In this document: positions 1 to 4,999 of the stretch, in pieces | Layout: every line of letters starts with the position of its first letter | Numbering within the stretch: position 1 is the stretch's first letter | Origin: an uncultured Anaerotignum sp. | GTDB taxonomy: Bacteria; Bacillota; Clostridia; Lachnospirales; Anaerotignaceae | DNA: 5,364 bases | Direction: 5' to 3' | NCBI GenBank assembly: GCA_910578425.1 | Contig: CAJTQX010000022.1 | Coordinates: 1-5,364 of the forward strand | Made by a program: the position numbers and the translations under genes | The notes under the pieces: model-generated | Told to the model about the DNA's origin: nothing | Seen by the model: only the letters and a program-made list of their open reading frames with translations | Database searches by the model: none

Positions 1-804
1 CTTGTCCACTGTCACCTCGATATTTTCAGGGTTGTTCAGGAATACAATCGTTTTTTCCGGTTTTTCGCCTGCCAGAATTTTTCGCAGGTTCACAAATTTC
101 TCCCGTGGGGGCGAAAGAATATAGTAATGCGAAAGCCCCTTCGGGACAACGGCGGCTTCCGCCTCCACAACGGCAAAATCAGGCTTCATCAGTCCTGCCG
201 CGCGCTCCTTTGTCTCCGCGCCGATGGAAGCCGAAAGTATGGCAATCTGCCGTTCTTTCAGCGTTGTGCGTATGACTTCCCGCACGTCAGAGATGTTTCC
301 GTCCTCGAGTAAGCGGTCGCCCTCGTCCAGCACAATGGTTTTGACGAGATGCGCCTGAATCTTCCGGCGGCGTATCAAATCCAGAATGCGGCCTGTAGAG
401 CCGATGACAATGCGCGGTTTGGATTTCAGGCGTTCTACCTGCCGCGCAATGCCCGCCGCGCCGATGAGCAGGGCGCAGCCGGCGTCTATGTCGGAGTTTT
501 CCTGCAAAAGTTCTGCCTGACGGAACACCTGCGCCGCCAGTTCATGCGTTGGGGTCAGGATAATGGCCTGTGTGCCGCGGACGGACATATCCAGTCGTTC
601 AAATATCGGCAGGAGGTACGCCAACGTTTTGCCGGAGCCTGTTTCAGAGCGGCCGATAACGTCTTTTCCGGCGAGGAGCGCGGGCACCAGCTTTTGCTGT
701 ATTTCCGTTGGTTGGGAGATGTCCTGTTTTTCCAATGCGGACAGCAGGGCGGGTGAAAGCCCCAGCGGCGCGAAGCCGTTTTTTATTTCATTTTTCTTTT
801 CCAT
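1..804 (-). CDS. DEAD-box ATP-dependent RNA helicase, N-terminal 268 codons (3' end beyond left edge)
   Basis: The frame is open from an ATG at 804 to the window edge and encodes the first RecA-like domain plus the start of the second domain of a superfamily 2 DEAD-box helicase, an enzyme family that unwinds RNA duplexes with ATP. Visible motifs in order are a Q-motif region (F11, then PTEIQ at 32-36), motif I SETGSGKT (53-60), motif Ia PTHELA (85-90), motif Ib GSTGR (135-139), motif II DEGD (160-163), motif III SAS (191-193) and a motif IV-like TIVFLNN (252-258). Several differ from the usual AQTGSGKT, PTRELA, TPGR, DEAD and SAT, although the Walker lysine K59 and acidic D160/E161 are present. 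Motifs V and VI and any C-terminal tail are outside the window. A GGAAGGA ribosome binding site lies about 10 nt upstream of the start, and a separate promoter precedes it inside the upstream XRE frame. The family call is firm; the subfamily (CshA, DbpA or other) cannot be told. Confidence 0.92.
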   Translation of the reverse strand, partial: MEKKNEIKNGFAPLGLSPALLSALEKQDISQPTEIQQKLVPALLAGKDVIGRSETGSGKTLAYLLPIFERLDMSVRGTQAIILTPTHELAAQVFRQAELLQENSDIDAGCALLIGAAGIARQVERLKSKPRIVIGSTGRILDLIRRRKIQAHLVKTIVLDEGDRLLEDGNISDVREVIRTTLKERQIAILSASIGAETKERAAGLMKPDFAVVEAEAAVVPKGLSHYYILSPPREKFVNLRKILAGEKPEKTIVFLNNPENIEVTVDK

Positions 805-1196
805 GTGTATGGTATCCTTCCGAAAGGTTTTCCACCATTATAGCCGCTATTGGGCCGTCTGTAAACTAAAAGATGAAAAACAACGGGACGCCGCCCCGCA
901 CTCCGCAGACCCTTGGAAAAGGGTTTGACCCTGAACTTTACAGGGCAAAACGGCCTTTTTGCCTTTTTTTCAATTTCCTGCTGTTCGCGGGTATCAGAAT
1001 AGCCGATAAGATAATCTGTGGAAACGTGAAACAGCATACACAGTTGAATCAAATCTTCAAAAGAAGGCCTGTTCCGCCCGCTTTCGTAGTTCGCGATTGC
1101 GGTATAGCCATAGCCCAGAAAATCTGCAACTTCTGTCTGCGTCAGACCTTTTTCCAACCGGAGATCTTTCAGCCTTTTTGAGAAAAGCACTTCCAT
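783..1196 (-). CDS. XRE-family HTH transcriptional regulator with repeat-derived C-terminal extension
   Basis: Residues 6-62 form a typical Cro/C1-type helix-turn-helix domain: KRLKDLR start, the TQTEVADFLG helix, YTAIANYESGRNRPS recognition helix and turn, then FEDLIQLCMLFHVSTDYLIGYSD, the usual ending of short clostridial XRE proteins. It should be a cytoplasmic DNA-binding repressor or regulator; its target is unknown, but autoregulation is plausible because a perfect palindrome covers its own -10 box. A strong AAGGAGGA site at 1205-1212 fixes the ATG at 1196. The domain is complete by about residue 64 and a charged linker follows to about residue 79. From there the frame runs through a palindromic intergenic repeat (884-963), over the helicase promoter (837-865), and stops at 783, 22 nt inside the helicase gene. 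The last ~55 residues are therefore probably read-through of what was intergenic DNA after loss of an earlier stop. The HTH call is secure; whether the tail is made and tolerated is unknown. Confidence 0.85.
   Translation of the reverse strand: MEVLFSKRLKDLRLEKGLTQTEVADFLGYGYTAIANYESGRNRPSFEDLIQLCMLFHVSTDYLIGYSDTREQQEIEKKAKRPFCPVKFRVKPFSKGLRSAGRRPVVFHLLVYRRPNSGYNGGKPFGRIPYTWKRKMK
837..865 (-). promoter_or_regulatory. Sigma-A-type promoter of the helicase gene, inside the XRE frame
   Basis: On the minus strand TTTACA (865-860, one mismatch to TTGACA) is followed by a 17-nt spacer and a perfect TATAAT (842-837). Transcription would begin near 830 and leave a leader of about 25 nt before the helicase ATG, which includes its GGAAGGA ribosome binding site. 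Its position inside the XRE C-terminal reading frame argues that this stretch was originally intergenic. The spacing and box quality are good, but no start site has been measured. Confidence 0.7.
884..963 (-). repeat. Palindromic intergenic repeat, copy 1 (within the XRE gene 3' end)
   Basis: Read on the minus strand, this copy has three stems in order: GGCAAAA/TTTTGCC (957-963 with 944-950, 6-nt loop); a stem with ACCCTT/AAGGGT core extended by CA..TG; and CGGGGC/GTCCCG around GGC with one G-T pair. The 56 bp from 939 down to 884 align without gaps to copy 2 (1656-1711) with about 44 identities. The repeat is read in frame by the XRE gene as a peptide containing VKPFSKGLR, and copy 2 has the same frame open. 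It resembles short clostridial intergenic palindromes that lack their own coding capacity. Confidence 0.75.
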
Positions 1197-1233
1197 AATG
1201 AATATCCTCCTTCCCTCAAAGCTAAAGTTATTT

Positions 1234-1253
1234 ATATTATAAATTTATAATAT
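1234..1253. promoter_or_regulatory. 20-bp perfect palindrome over the XRE promoter -10 (candidate operator)
   Basis: The arms ATATTATAAA (1234-1243) and TTTATAATAT (1244-1253) are perfect reverse complements with no spacer. The site covers the XRE -10 box (1247-1252) and the expected start of transcription near 1240, a classic position for an autorepressor. The sequence is entirely A and T, so chance occurrence is more likely than for a mixed sequence. The binding protein is inferred, not shown. Confidence 0.5.
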
Positions 1254-1275
1254 CATAATATGTTATAGAATTCAA
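1247..1275 (-). promoter_or_regulatory. Sigma-A-type promoter of the XRE gene
   Basis: On the minus strand TTGAAT (1275-1270) is followed by a 17-nt spacer and TATTAT (1252-1247), each close to consensus. A start near 1240 gives a leader of about 45 nt ending in the strong AAGGAGGA site. One TGTTATAG box (1261-1268) lies within the spacer, and a 20-bp palindrome covers the -10, so the promoter appears to be regulated. Confidence 0.65.
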
Positions 1276-1308
1276 TTAGCTTATATATGTTAAATTTTTC
1301 TGTTATAG
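1261..1308 (+). repeat. Pair of TGTTATAG direct repeats in the divergent control region
   Basis: TGTTATAG occurs at 1261-1268 and again at 1301-1308, exactly 40 bp apart, or close to four helical turns. The first lies in the spacer of the XRE promoter; the second lies just upstream of the expected RNA polymerase site of the divergent RHH gene. They could be half-sites for one of the two flanking regulators. The surrounding DNA is AT-rich, so coincidence is possible. Confidence 0.4.
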
Positions 1309-1339
1309 TTAAGAAGATAAATAACAATTATACTATAAT
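1309..1339 (+). promoter_or_regulatory. Weak candidate promoter of the RHH gene
   Basis: A perfect TATAAT at 1334-1339 is the best -10 box in front of the plus-strand gene. The only -35-like match is TTAAGA at 1309-1314, with a long 19-nt spacer. Transcription would begin near 1346, about 23 nt before the ATG. A weak -35 is what one expects of a promoter that depends on an activator or is kept low. Confidence 0.4.
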
Positions 1340-1368
1340 CAGAATAATGAGAAGGGCCTGATTGCTGT

Positions 1369-1563
1369 ATGGAAAAGTTTATCGTTACGCCAAAAGAATA
1401 TAAAAAAGATGATAGGTATGTCACGATGACGATTCGGATTGAACGGACATTGCAGGAGGCTTATGATGACCTTTCCACGAAAACTAACCGTTCCCGAAAT
1501 GAATTGATGGGCATGGCTCTGCGGTATGCAATCGACAATATGGAATTGAAGAACCCAGAGTGA
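1369..1563 (+). CDS. Small ribbon-helix-helix (CopG/Arc-like) DNA-binding protein
   Basis: This 64-residue protein has the shape of a ribbon-helix-helix regulator. A short strand at about 18-24 (VTMTIRI) is followed by helix A (about 27-38, TLQEAYDDLSTK), a turn with NRSRNE, and helix B (about 44-58, ELMGMALRYAIDNM). Such proteins dimerise through the strand, which inserts into the DNA major groove. The ribosome binding site is modest (AAGGG at 1352-1356, about 12 nt from the ATG), so expression may be low. It is divergent from the XRE gene and ends just before a strong terminator, so it is monocistronic. RHH proteins often act as antitoxins, but no toxin gene lies next to it on its strand, so an antitoxin role is not supported. 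Target and function are unknown. Confidence 0.8.
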   Translation: MEKFIVTPKEYKKDDRYVTMTIRIERTLQEAYDDLSTKTNRSRNELMGMALRYAIDNMELKNPE

Positions 1564-1575
1564 CTGCTATCTGGC

Positions 1576-1614
1576 AAAAAAAGGACAGCCTTTTGTATTG
1601 GCTGTCCCTTTTTT
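1576..1614. terminator. Bidirectional intrinsic terminator between the RHH gene and lysS
   Basis: An 8-bp perfect stem, GGACAGCC (1583-1590) and GGCTGTCC (1600-1607), has a 9-nt loop. On the plus strand it is followed after one base by six T (1609-1614), which ends the RHH transcript. On the minus strand it is followed directly by seven T (complement of 1576-1582), which ends the lysS transcript. The convergent gene arrangement fits use in both directions. Confidence 0.88.
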
Positions 1615-1629
1615 ATTCTCGAAAATCTC

Positions 1630-1711
1630 CCGCAAAACGTAGTTTTGCGGAAAATAAAGTTTGGGGTCAAGCCCTTTTCAAAGGGCTTGCGGGGTACGGG
1701 GCAGAGCCCTG
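1630..1711 (+). repeat. Palindromic intergenic repeat, copy 2 (between terminator and lysS)
   Basis: Three perfect or near-perfect stems lie in order on the plus strand: CCGCAAAAC/GTTTTGCGG (1630-1638 with 1642-1650, loop GTA); CAAGCCCTTT/AAAGGGCTTG (1668-1677 with 1680-1689, 2-nt loop); and CGGGGC/GCCCTG around AGA (1697-1711) with one G-T pair. It matches copy 1 over 56 bp at about 79 percent identity. It ends 8 bp before the lysS stop codon, so it forms the 3' untranslated region of the lysS message in antisense. Confidence 0.78.
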
Positions 1712-1719
1712 CAATTATC

Positions 1720-3219
1720 TTAATCCAACGGCTTCATTGTCGGGAAAAGAATAACGTCGCGGATGGAAACAGACTCTGTGAGCAGCATGACAAACCTGTC
1801 GATGCCCACGCCCAGCCCGCCCGTCGGCGGCATGCCGTACTCCAGAGCAGTCAGGAAATCCTCGTCAATCATGTTCGCCTCATCGTCGCCCGCTTCGCGC
1901 AGATATTCCTGATATTCAAACCTGCTCCGCTGGTCGATAGGGTCGTTTAACTCGGAATACGCGTTGCCATACTCCCTGCCTACAATGAATAATTCAAACC
2001 GTTCTGTAAACTCCGGCTTGTCGGGTTTGCGCTTTGTCAGCGGCGAAATCTCCACAGGATAGTCGATGATGAATGTCGGCTGAATCAGGTTCTTTTCTAC
2101 AAATTCTTCAAAGAACAGATTCAGAATATCGCCCTTGACATGGCGTTCCTCAAACTCTATATGACGCTCTTTTGCGATGCGCTTCGCTTCTTCTGTATCC
2201 GCCACCTGGTCGAAATCCACGCCGGAAAATTCCTTTACTGCTTCAATCATGGTTTTCCGCGCGAAAGGCTTGCCTAAATCCAGTTCATGCCCGCCGTAGC
2301 TGATTTTTGTCGTGCCCAGTACGTTCTGCGCAACAGTGCGGAACATTTCTTCTGTAATGTCCATCATGCCGTTATAGTCTGTGTACGCCTGATACAGCTC
2401 CATCAGCGTAAATTCAGGGTTATGGCGCACAGAAATGCCCTCATTGCGGAACACGCGCCCGATTTCGTAAACGCGTTCAAATCCGCCGACGATCAGCCGT
2501 TTCAGCGGCAGTTCCAGCGCGATACGGCAGTACATGTCGATATCCAGCGTGTTATGATGCGTGATGAAGGGACGCGCGGACGCACCGCCGGGGATAGTCT
2601 GCAATACAGGCGTTTCCACTTCGAGGAAACCCTTGCTGTCCAAAAATTTGCGGATTTCGCTGATAATTTTGGAACGCTTGATAAACGTATCCCGCACTTC
2701 GGGGTTTACAATCAAATCCAGATATCTCTGGCGATAGCGCAGCTCCTGGTCTTTTAAGCCGTGGAATTTTTCGGGCAGTACCTGCAAACTTTTGGAAAGC
2801 AGGACAACTTCCTTCGCGTGTACGGAAATTTCGCCTGTTTTCGTTTTGAATACAAAGCCTTTGATACCAACGATATCGCCAATGTCAAATTTTTTGAATG
2901 CGGCATATGCTTCGTCGCCGATGTCGTTGCGGCTGACATAGGACTGCATATGTCCGTTTCTGTCCTGAATATTGCAGAAGGACGCTTTCCCCATGATTCT
3001 TTTGCTCATCAGACGCCCCGCGATGGCAACGTCCTTTTCTTCCAGCGCGTCAAAATCCGCGCGGATCTCATCGCTGTGGTGTGTTACGTCATACCGCACA
3101 ATCTGGAAGGGGTCATGTCCTTCCTCCTGCATCTGCGCCAGCTTTTCCCGCCGAATTTTGTTCTGCTCGCTCAGTTCCTGACGGGTCAGTTCCTGCGTTT
3201 CTCTGTTTTCCTCTGCCAC
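1720..3219 (-). CDS. lysS: Lysyl-tRNA synthetase, class II
   Basis: The 499-residue protein attaches lysine to tRNA-Lys with ATP in the cytoplasm, and its length is normal for bacterial LysS. An N-terminal OB-fold anticodon-binding domain spans roughly residues 62-145 (from VAIAGRLMSKR onward). The class II catalytic domain follows: motif 1 around KGFLEVETPVLQ (196-207), motif 2 FRNEGISVRHNPEFT (257-271) with the ATP-contacting Arg and Glu, and motif 3 GLGVGIDRFVML (468-479). The signature GGASARPF (211-218) and the C-terminal end RDVILFPTMKP are typical. Translation starts at GTG 3219: GGAGGAG sits 6 nt upstream, while the only nearby ATG (3239) is in another frame and lies upstream of that site. 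It follows greA by 77 bp and is probably cotranscribed with it. It ends at a bidirectional terminator. No T-box antiterminator motif is seen upstream. Confidence 0.97.
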   Translation of the reverse strand: MAEENRETQELTRQELSEQNKIRREKLAQMQEEGHDPFQIVRYDVTHHSDEIRADFDALEEKDVAIAGRLMSKRIMGKASFCNIQDRNGHMQSYVSRNDIGDEAYAAFKKFDIGDIVGIKGFVFKTKTGEISVHAKEVVLLSKSLQVLPEKFHGLKDQELRYRQRYLDLIVNPEVRDTFIKRSKIISEIRKFLDSKGFLEVETPVLQTIPGGASARPFITHHNTLDIDMYCRIALELPLKRLIVGGFERVYEIGRVFRNEGISVRHNPEFTLMELYQAYTDYNGMMDITEEMFRTVAQNVLGTTKISYGGHELDLGKPFARKTMIEAVKEFSGVDFDQVADTEEAKRIAKERHIEFEERHVKGDILNLFFEEFVEKNLIQPTFIIDYPVEISPLTKRKPDKPEFTERFELFIVGREYGNAYSELNDPIDQRSRFEYQEYLREAGDDEANMIDEDFLTALEYGMPPTGGLGVGIDRFVMLLTESVSIRDVILFPTMKPLD

Positions 3220-3225
3220 GTTTTT

Positions 3226-3232
3226 CTCCTCC
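3226..3232 (-). promoter_or_regulatory. Ribosome binding site that fixes the lysS GTG start
   Basis: GGAGGAG on the minus strand, followed by six bases AAAAAC and then GTG at 3219. The spacing is near optimal and no in-frame ATG competes, so the GTG start is well supported. Confidence 0.85.
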
Positions 3233-3240
3233 GTTTCATG

Positions 3241-3292
3241 AAAAAAGGCGTGCGGCGGCTGGGCGGGCCGGAACCTCTGCCAAACGCCGCCG
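3241..3292 (-). other. GC-rich hairpin between greA and lysS (possible attenuator)
   Basis: On the minus strand the arms CGGCGGC (3292-3286) and GCCGCCG (3259-3253) can pair over a 26-nt loop, and GCACGCC then leads into six T (3246-3241). The T run is offset from the stem by several bases, so it is not a canonical terminator. Partial termination or mRNA processing that would lower lysS relative to greA is an inference. Confidence 0.4.
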
Positions 3293-3296
3293 GCTG

Positions 3297-3773
3297 TTAT
3301 CTTGTGATTTTCAGTATCTTGAATTCGACTTCGCCATCCGGCGTGTCAATCGTGATTTTTTCGCCTGTTTTATGCCCCAGCAGAGCCTGCCCAACAGGGG
3401 ATTCGTTGGAAATGCGTCCATTCATGGGGTCTGCCTCCGCAGAGCCGACAATGGTGTATTCCATTGTTTCGTCAAACTCCATATCCAGCAGCTCGACCTT
3501 TGTGCCGAGGTTGATAACGTCCTTGGAGCCTTCTTCATCGTCGATGACTTCGGCGTTGCGCAGCATTTTTTCCAGCACTACAATGCGCGCCTCGATTTCT
3601 GCCTGCTCTTCCTTTGCCGCGTCATATTCGGCGTTTTCGGACAGGTCCCCCTGGCCTCTTGCTTCTTTGATTTTTTCCGCTACTTCTTTTCTTTTGACGG
3701 TTTTGAGGTTTTCGAGTTCCGCCTCCATGTTTTTCAGACCGTCATAGGTCAAAACAACCTTTTTTTCTGTCAT
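3297..3773 (-). CDS. greA: Transcription elongation factor GreA
   Basis: The 158-residue protein has exactly the usual GreA length. The N-terminal antiparallel coiled coil (about residues 10-76) carries the tip motif GDLSENAEY (42-50), with the acidic pair D43 and E46 that positions catalytic Mg2+ in the RNA polymerase secondary channel. The C-terminal FKBP-like domain (about 85-158) includes RISNESPVGQALLGHKTGE, typical of the family. GreA stimulates cleavage of backtracked transcripts so that stalled polymerase can resume. An AAGGAGAGG site about 9 nt upstream supports the ATG at 3773. It is the first gene of a greA-lysS unit, an arrangement common in Clostridia, and has a near-consensus promoter with a long, structured leader. 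Confidence 0.97.
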   Translation of the reverse strand: MTEKKVVLTYDGLKNMEAELENLKTVKRKEVAEKIKEARGQGDLSENAEYDAAKEEQAEIEARIVVLEKMLRNAEVIDDEEGSKDVINLGTKVELLDMEFDETMEYTIVGSAEADPMNGRISNESPVGQALLGHKTGEKITIDTPDGEVEFKILKITR

Positions 3774-3814
3774 GGCTGTATTCCTCTCCTTGTTTTCAAT
3801 TTGGTTTTAGGTCC

Positions 3815-3866
3815 TTGAGGGTTTTGCCCTCAAACTCCCGCAAGGGGCAATGCCCCTTGCCCCTTC
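3815..3866 (-). repeat. Palindromic intergenic repeat, copy 3 (diverged, in the greA leader)
   Basis: On the minus strand a 9-bp stem GCAAGGGGC/GCCCCTTGC (3860-3852 with 3848-3840, loop ATT) is followed by GGGAGT and then TTGAGGG/CCCTCAA (3833-3827 with 3821-3815, 5-nt loop). The order stem, CTTGCGGG-GT linker, second stem matches copies 1 and 2, although the stem sequences differ by paired changes. The first stem of copies 1 and 2 (GCAAAA type) is not seen here. Family membership is an inference from architecture plus the shared linker. Confidence 0.55.
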
Positions 3867-3868
3867 TG

Positions 3869-3938
3869 CCAGCCGCATAGTTGTGTGGCTTGGATGTTTG
3901 CTGCAAGCAAATAAGAGGGCCTGGTAGCTCCCGCCCTC
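3869..3938 (-). promoter_or_regulatory. Structured 5' leader of greA, class not recognised
   Basis: In the leader of the greA transcript three hairpins follow one another: GAGGGC/GCCCTC (3938-3933 with 3920-3915, 12-nt loop), TTTGC/GCAAA (3911-3907 with 3901-3897), and CCAAGCC/GGCTGG with a bulged A (3893-3887 with 3874-3869). Copy 3 of the palindromic repeat comes next, then the ribosome binding site. The transcript would start near 3947, giving about 175 nt before the ATG, which is long for a housekeeping gene. I cannot match it to a known riboswitch or protein-binding leader. Confidence 0.4.
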
Positions 3939-3943
3939 CGGAA

Positions 3944-3968
3944 TTATTGGTAAATTATATACCAATAA
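3944..3968. promoter_or_regulatory. Perfect 9-bp inverted repeat enclosing the greA -10 box (candidate operator)
   Basis: TTATTGGTA (3944-3952) and TACCAATAA (3960-3968) are exact reverse complements separated by 7 bp that contain most of the -10 TATAAT. Each half holds a TTGG/CCAA core rather than being pure AT, so chance is less likely. A protein bound here would block polymerase. I do not recognise the motif as a known regulator's site. Confidence 0.5.
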
Positions 3969-3983
3969 ACGGGGAATTGTCAA
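3954..3983 (-). promoter_or_regulatory. Sigma-A promoter of greA-lysS
   Basis: On the minus strand a perfect TTGACA (3983-3978) and a perfect TATAAT (3959-3954) are separated by 18 nt. Transcription should begin near 3947. This is among the best promoters in the window and explains expression of greA and, by read-through, lysS. Confidence 0.85.
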
Positions 3984-4072
3984 TGTTTTCTCCGCTTAAA
4001 CTTTACTTTGGAAATATGAAGTTTTATTTTGTCTGAAACATAAAAATACATCACTTCCGCCGTGCAGCGGCT

Positions 4073-4999
4073 TTATCTCCTTGACACCTTCACCCGTTTC
4101 CCCAGCGCGGAGAAGCCGGAAACGCGGTAGCCCAATGCGGAAAGTTCGCCGAACGATTCCGCGCCGCTGTTCATATCCTGTTTCCAGCACTGCCGGAACA
4201 CAGGGCAGCAGATGTATGCATCGGCTTCTGCTTCGCGCCCTTCCACCTGTTCTTTCTCTGAGCCGGTGTGGAAATAAAACCCCTCTGCTGCCGTAATGTC
4301 TGGCCGGAGCCGCGTCAGCCGCCGCAGGGCAGGGCGGTTGCCTGCCAAATCCAGCCAGAAACAGCCTTGCTTTAAGATATGCTCATAGCTCCGCTGTTCC
4401 AGCCCGCAGGAGAGTATTGCGTCCGCTTTTGAAAAAGCCGGATTTTTTGGCGAGGAGAAAATTTCCACCAAAAGCCCGCGTTCTTCGTAAAGTCGTTCCG
4501 CAGCAGCTTCTGCCGCTCGTTTTTGCTCCGTATAAATGCTCAGGTGGTTGACTTCGTTGCCCATAGAACTGAACGCCCGCTCCCAAAGCCAGGGCTCGCC
4601 GCCCGCAATGAGGTAGGAGGCCTGTGCCGGTTCCGCGCCCTTTCGCCGCAAAGCCTCTGCCGCGCCTGCAAAGGCAAAAACAGCCGCGATTTTTCGTCCC
4701 TCCGCAAAGGGCAGCCCTTCCTGGGGAAATTCTCCCTCTGCGGGCGGTATAACGATTCCCACGCCATTCAGCCGCATTTCTTCCAGCAGTGCCGCGGCGT
4801 TTCGCCGCCAGTTGTCCTCGGCTATGCCTTCTTTTCTGGTATGCAGTATTCCCTCCCAGACGCCGTCCTGTTCCTCTGTGCGGTACGGGCTTTTGGAACG
4901 TGTGTAGTATTCCCGCCAGGCTGTGGGCAGGAGCCTTGTCCAGCCCGGCAGCAGGGGTGTTTCTCCTTCCGCTAAAAACCGTATCCTTCCTTTTTTCAT
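4073..4999 (-). CDS. Protein of unknown function with a Rossmann-like middle segment
   Basis: This 308-residue protein is not one I recognise. It has no signal peptide or membrane segment and should be cytoplasmic. From about residue 127 an alternating strand-helix pattern is visible: SYLIAGG strand, a helix, HLSIYT strand, an Ala/Glu-rich helix (159-174), LLVEIFS strand, then ADAILSCG and CFWLDLAG strands. This resembles a nucleotide-binding Rossmann fold, as in shikimate dehydrogenase-like enzymes, but the glycine loop is GGEPWLWE rather than GxGxxG, so cofactor binding is doubtful. Five cysteines (198, 213, 264, 265, 271) lie in the C-terminal half, and the tail is basic (KRVKVSRR). An AAGGGGG site about 8 nt upstream supports the ATG at 4999. 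It appears monocistronic, with no clear terminator before the greA promoter. Codon use and GC resemble the neighbours, so it looks resident rather than acquired. Confidence 0.8.
   Translation of the reverse strand: MKKGRIRFLAEGETPLLPGWTRLLPTAWREYYTRSKSPYRTEEQDGVWEGILHTRKEGIAEDNWRRNAAALLEEMRLNGVGIVIPPAEGEFPQEGLPFAEGRKIAAVFAFAGAAEALRRKGAEPAQASYLIAGGEPWLWERAFSSMGNEVNHLSIYTEQKRAAEAAAERLYEERGLLVEIFSSPKNPAFSKADAILSCGLEQRSYEHILKQGCFWLDLAGNRPALRRLTRLRPDITAAEGFYFHTGSEKEQVEGREAEADAYICCPVFRQCWKQDMNSGAESFGELSALGYRVSGFSALGKRVKVSRR

Noticed and set aside
127..928. Plus-strand frames across the helicase region
   Set aside because: They are antisense shadows of the helicase, with arginine- and cysteine-rich low-quality translations and no ribosome binding sites.
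1369..1563. RHH protein as an antitoxin of a toxin-antitoxin pair
   Set aside because: A terminator follows directly and the next gene is convergent lysS; no toxin-like reading frame lies beside it.
3220..3296. T-box leader controlling lysS
   Set aside because: No T-box consensus or specifier hairpin is visible, and the gap is too short.
2287..3818. Long plus-strand frames opposite lysS and greA
   Set aside because: Both opposite genes are certain and full length; the plus-strand products look like compositional shadows.
3915..3938. Resemblance of the loop GGGAGCTACCAG in the greA leader to a preQ1 type I riboswitch (AGCTAC in the loop)
   Set aside because: The A-rich tail that forms the pseudoknot is absent, the loop differs otherwise, and greA is not a queuosine gene.
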